From an uncultured Eubacteriales bacterium (GTDB lineage Bacteria > Bacillota > Clostridia > Peptostreptococcales > Anaerovoracaceae): 8,227 nt of DNA. A model generated the notes under the pieces. It had not been told where the DNA came from. It saw nothing but the letters and a program-made list of their open reading frames with translations, and did not search any database. This document shows positions 7,281 through 8,227 of the stretch, one piece after another (positions within the stretch are counted from its first letter, which is position 1; each line of letters begins with the position of its first letter). A program made the position numbers and the translations under genes. The DNA lies in the NCBI GenBank assembly GCA_902803725.1, contig CADCRD010000025.1, forward strand, positions 1-8,227. Reading direction: 5' to 3'.

Positions 7281-7348
7281 CACTTACGATATGCTTGTAA
7301 AAATGATGGCATCATCTAAAATTGTTTTACAAATTCACTCGATAAGTG
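7281..7348. repeat. Nested interrupted inverted repeat between tgt and the next gene
   Basis: Outer arms CACTTACGA (7281-7289) and TCGATAAGTG (7339-7348) are complementary except for one bulged A. Inside them, TTGTAAAA (7295-7302) and TTTTACAA (7325-7332) are perfect 8-bp arms. A small palindrome ATGATGGCATCAT (7302-7314) lies within the 22-base centre. The right-hand arms overlap the -35 element and reach the -10 element of the promoter at 7326-7354. This suggests an operator for a repressor contacting two or more sites, or a folded 3' end for tgt mRNA. No T-tract follows it directly. Confidence 0.6.
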
Positions 7349-7354
7349 TATAAT
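7326..7354 (+). promoter_or_regulatory. Sigma-A-type promoter upstream of the membrane-protein gene
   Basis: TTTACA (7326-7331, five of six matches) is followed by a 17-base spacer and a perfect TATAAT (7349-7354). Transcription would start near 7361, exactly at the foot of the hairpin at 7360-7384. It is the best promoter candidate for the gene at 7554 and would give it a leader of about 190 bases. Confidence 0.7.
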
Positions 7355-7359
7355 CAAAC

Positions 7360-7384
7360 AAAGCTGGTCCAGCCGGCTTTTTTT
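7360..7384 (+). terminator. Terminator-like hairpin after tgt
   Basis: AAAGCTGG (7360-7367) pairs with CCGGCTTT (7373-7380) in an 8-bp stem with one T-G wobble and a five-base loop. The T-run covers 7378-7384, followed by G and five more Ts. This is a classic intrinsic terminator for the ruv-queA-tgt operon. It lies immediately downstream of a strong promoter, so for transcripts from that promoter it would instead be a 5'-end hairpin. Confidence 0.75.
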
Positions 7385-7553
7385 GTTTTTATTCTTGGGT
7401 TTCAGTGATAGTAAGAGCAGTTTTACGAAACAATTTTATATATAATAAAAGTCACGAAAAAATACAGCTTGCATCGATCTCAAGGATCATTTTGTTCAAA
7501 ATAAAAATGAATGAAATAAAAAATAATATTAAATCAATGCAGAGGAAAAAGAA
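7385..7553 (+). other. AT-rich leader upstream of the membrane-protein gene
   Basis: A 169-base stretch with no convincing gene. It holds a TATAAT at 7441-7446 without a -35 at proper spacing, a short palindrome ATTTTG-TT-CAAAAT (7489-7502) that could be a minor operator, and A-rich sequence up to the AGAGGA ribosome binding site at 7541-7546. No riboswitch or leader-peptide motif was recognised. Confidence 0.5.
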
Positions 7554-8227
7554 ATGGGAAAAGATAATAGAAGATGGGAAGATTTTGGTGACAGGGAGGA
7601 TACGACTGTTATCAGTGATGATACGATCAAAAGAACGAAGATCCGCAACGGTGAGAACAGTAATTACAAAAACGCCGCAGATGAATACGAGCGCCAGGCC
7701 AGAGCCCGTGATGATTATGAAAGACTGGTAAGGCGCAGTGCCGAACGTGACCGCCGTCTGAATACCAATGGTGGCGACCGGATATACGATGGATACGAGC
7801 GGTCCGGTATGACGTATGACCGGCACAGGAATTATTCATATAACAATTGGGATCAGTACTATAACGATTATCAGCAGGATCCATACGGCGGCGGACAGTA
7901 CGGTAACGGTTATTACGGCGATCAGCAAGGACAGGATACATACGGCGGTGCAGTGGATGATGAACGGGCGATGCGAGCCCGAAATCTGGCACGAGAGGCA
8001 CAGTACAAAGACCTCAGAGCGCAGCAGGACGAACTGCGCAGGCTTAGAGAAGAAGGCACGAAGGAAAACAGGCAGCGCCGTGGAAGGCATCCGAAAAATG
8101 ACAGGAAAGCCAGAAAAAAAGCACAAAAAGCAGCTGCAAGAGCTGCAAAGAAAAAAGGTGGTTTTGGCAGAAAAATTCGTAAACTAATAGCTATTCTGTT
8201 GATTTTGCTTCTCGTATTTTCCGGATA
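7554..8227 (+). CDS. Membrane protein with charged, Tyr/Gly-rich cytoplasmic N-terminus (partial, family uncertain)
   Basis: Not recognised as a known family from the visible part. The frame is open from ATG 7554 to the window edge, giving 224 codons without a stop. AGAGGA (7541-7546) lies seven bases upstream. Residues 1-37 are polar. Residues 38-70 are rich in Arg, Glu, Asp and Ala and look helical. Residues 78-132 are low complexity with 13 tyrosines plus many Gly, Asn, Gln and Asp, for example YGGGQYGNGYYGDQQ (111-125). Residues 137-167 are again a charged, probably helical stretch. Residues 169-210 are very basic (Lys, Arg, Ala). From 211 the hydrophobic LIAILLILLLVFSG begins a membrane helix. 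Positive charges before that helix imply a cytoplasmic N-terminus and an external C-terminal domain outside the window. A basic tail then a single helix is common in LytR-CpsA-Psr cell-wall ligases and other single-pass envelope proteins, but this is only a guess. Confidence 0.8.
   Translation, partial: MGKDNRRWEDFGDREDTTVISDDTIKRTKIRNGENSNYKNAADEYERQARARDDYERLVRRSAERDRRLNTNGGDRIYDGYERSGMTYDRHRNYSYNNWDQYYNDYQQDPYGGGQYGNGYYGDQQGQDTYGGAVDDERAMRARNLAREAQYKDLRAQQDELRRLREEGTKENRQRRGRHPKNDRKARKKAQKAAARAAKKKGGFGRKIRKLIAILLILLLVFSG

Noticed and set aside
7295..7332. BirA (biotin) operator suggested by the TTGTAAA / TTTACAA arms
   Set aside because: The known operator has arms separated by about 14-16 bases and usually continues with CC/GG. 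Here the arms are 22 bases apart and no biotin gene is nearby.
7418..7446. Second promoter with TATAAT at 7441
   Set aside because: The nearest -35-like hexamer (TTTACG at 7422-7427) is only 13 bases away, too close for a normal sigma-A promoter.
7405..7731. Plus-strand ORF of 108 codons starting at 7405
   Set aside because: It is out of frame with the longer gene from 7554, has no good ribosome binding site, and its composition looks like a frame shadow.
7452..8126. Several overlapping ORFs on the minus strand and a plus-strand ORF at 7816-8187
   Set aside because: All lie over the continuous 224-codon frame from 7554, which has a ribosome binding site and coherent protein features. Their hydrophobic or His/Arg-rich translations are what antisense or shifted reading of that gene would give.

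Overview
The window looks like a chromosomal segment of a Gram-positive anaerobe of the class Clostridia. This is inferred from three things: argR sits directly upstream of recN, ruvC heads a ruvC-ruvA-ruvB cluster (Bacilli generally lack this RuvC), and queA-tgt follows ruvB. Base composition is moderate, Shine-Dalgarno sites are mostly strong and purine-rich, and the genes are ordinary full-length chromosomal genes. There is no insertion sequence, phage gene, tRNA, rRNA or CRISPR array. The species cannot be named from this sequence.

Layout. (1) Bases 2-283 are the C-terminal end of a sodium-coupled NSS-family transporter on the plus strand, closed by an intrinsic terminator (351-377). (2) A minus-strand unit, argR (start 2621) then recN (485-2110), ends at its own terminator (391-420), so the two units converge. 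(3) The argR/ruvC intergenic region holds two divergent sigma-A-type promoters. The argR promoter overlaps a palindrome resembling an ARG box. The ruvC promoter carries a perfect 16-bp palindrome resembling a Gram-positive LexA (SOS) box between -35 and -10. (4) The plus-strand run ruvC, ruvA, ruvB, queA, tgt (2817-7277) has short gaps and no internal terminator, so it is probably one operon. (5) After tgt come a nested inverted repeat (7281-7348), a near-consensus promoter (7326-7354) and an intrinsic-terminator-like hairpin (7360-7384). (6) The last gene (7554 to the window edge) is open for 224 codons without a stop. It encodes a highly charged cytoplasmic N-terminal region with a Tyr/Gly/Asn/Gln-rich segment, then a basic stretch and the start of a membrane helix.

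How the genes work together. RecN (an SMC-like break-repair protein) and RuvABC (Holliday-junction migration and resolution) act in recombinational repair from opposite sides of one regulatory region. ArgR probably controls its own promoter and, through co-transcription, recN. QueA and Tgt are two enzymes of the queuosine tRNA-modification pathway and would share the ruv promoter.

Most of the window is conserved housekeeping DNA. The least explained parts are the 7281-7553 regulatory stretch and the low-complexity membrane-protein gene behind it. No previously undescribed multi-gene system is visible.
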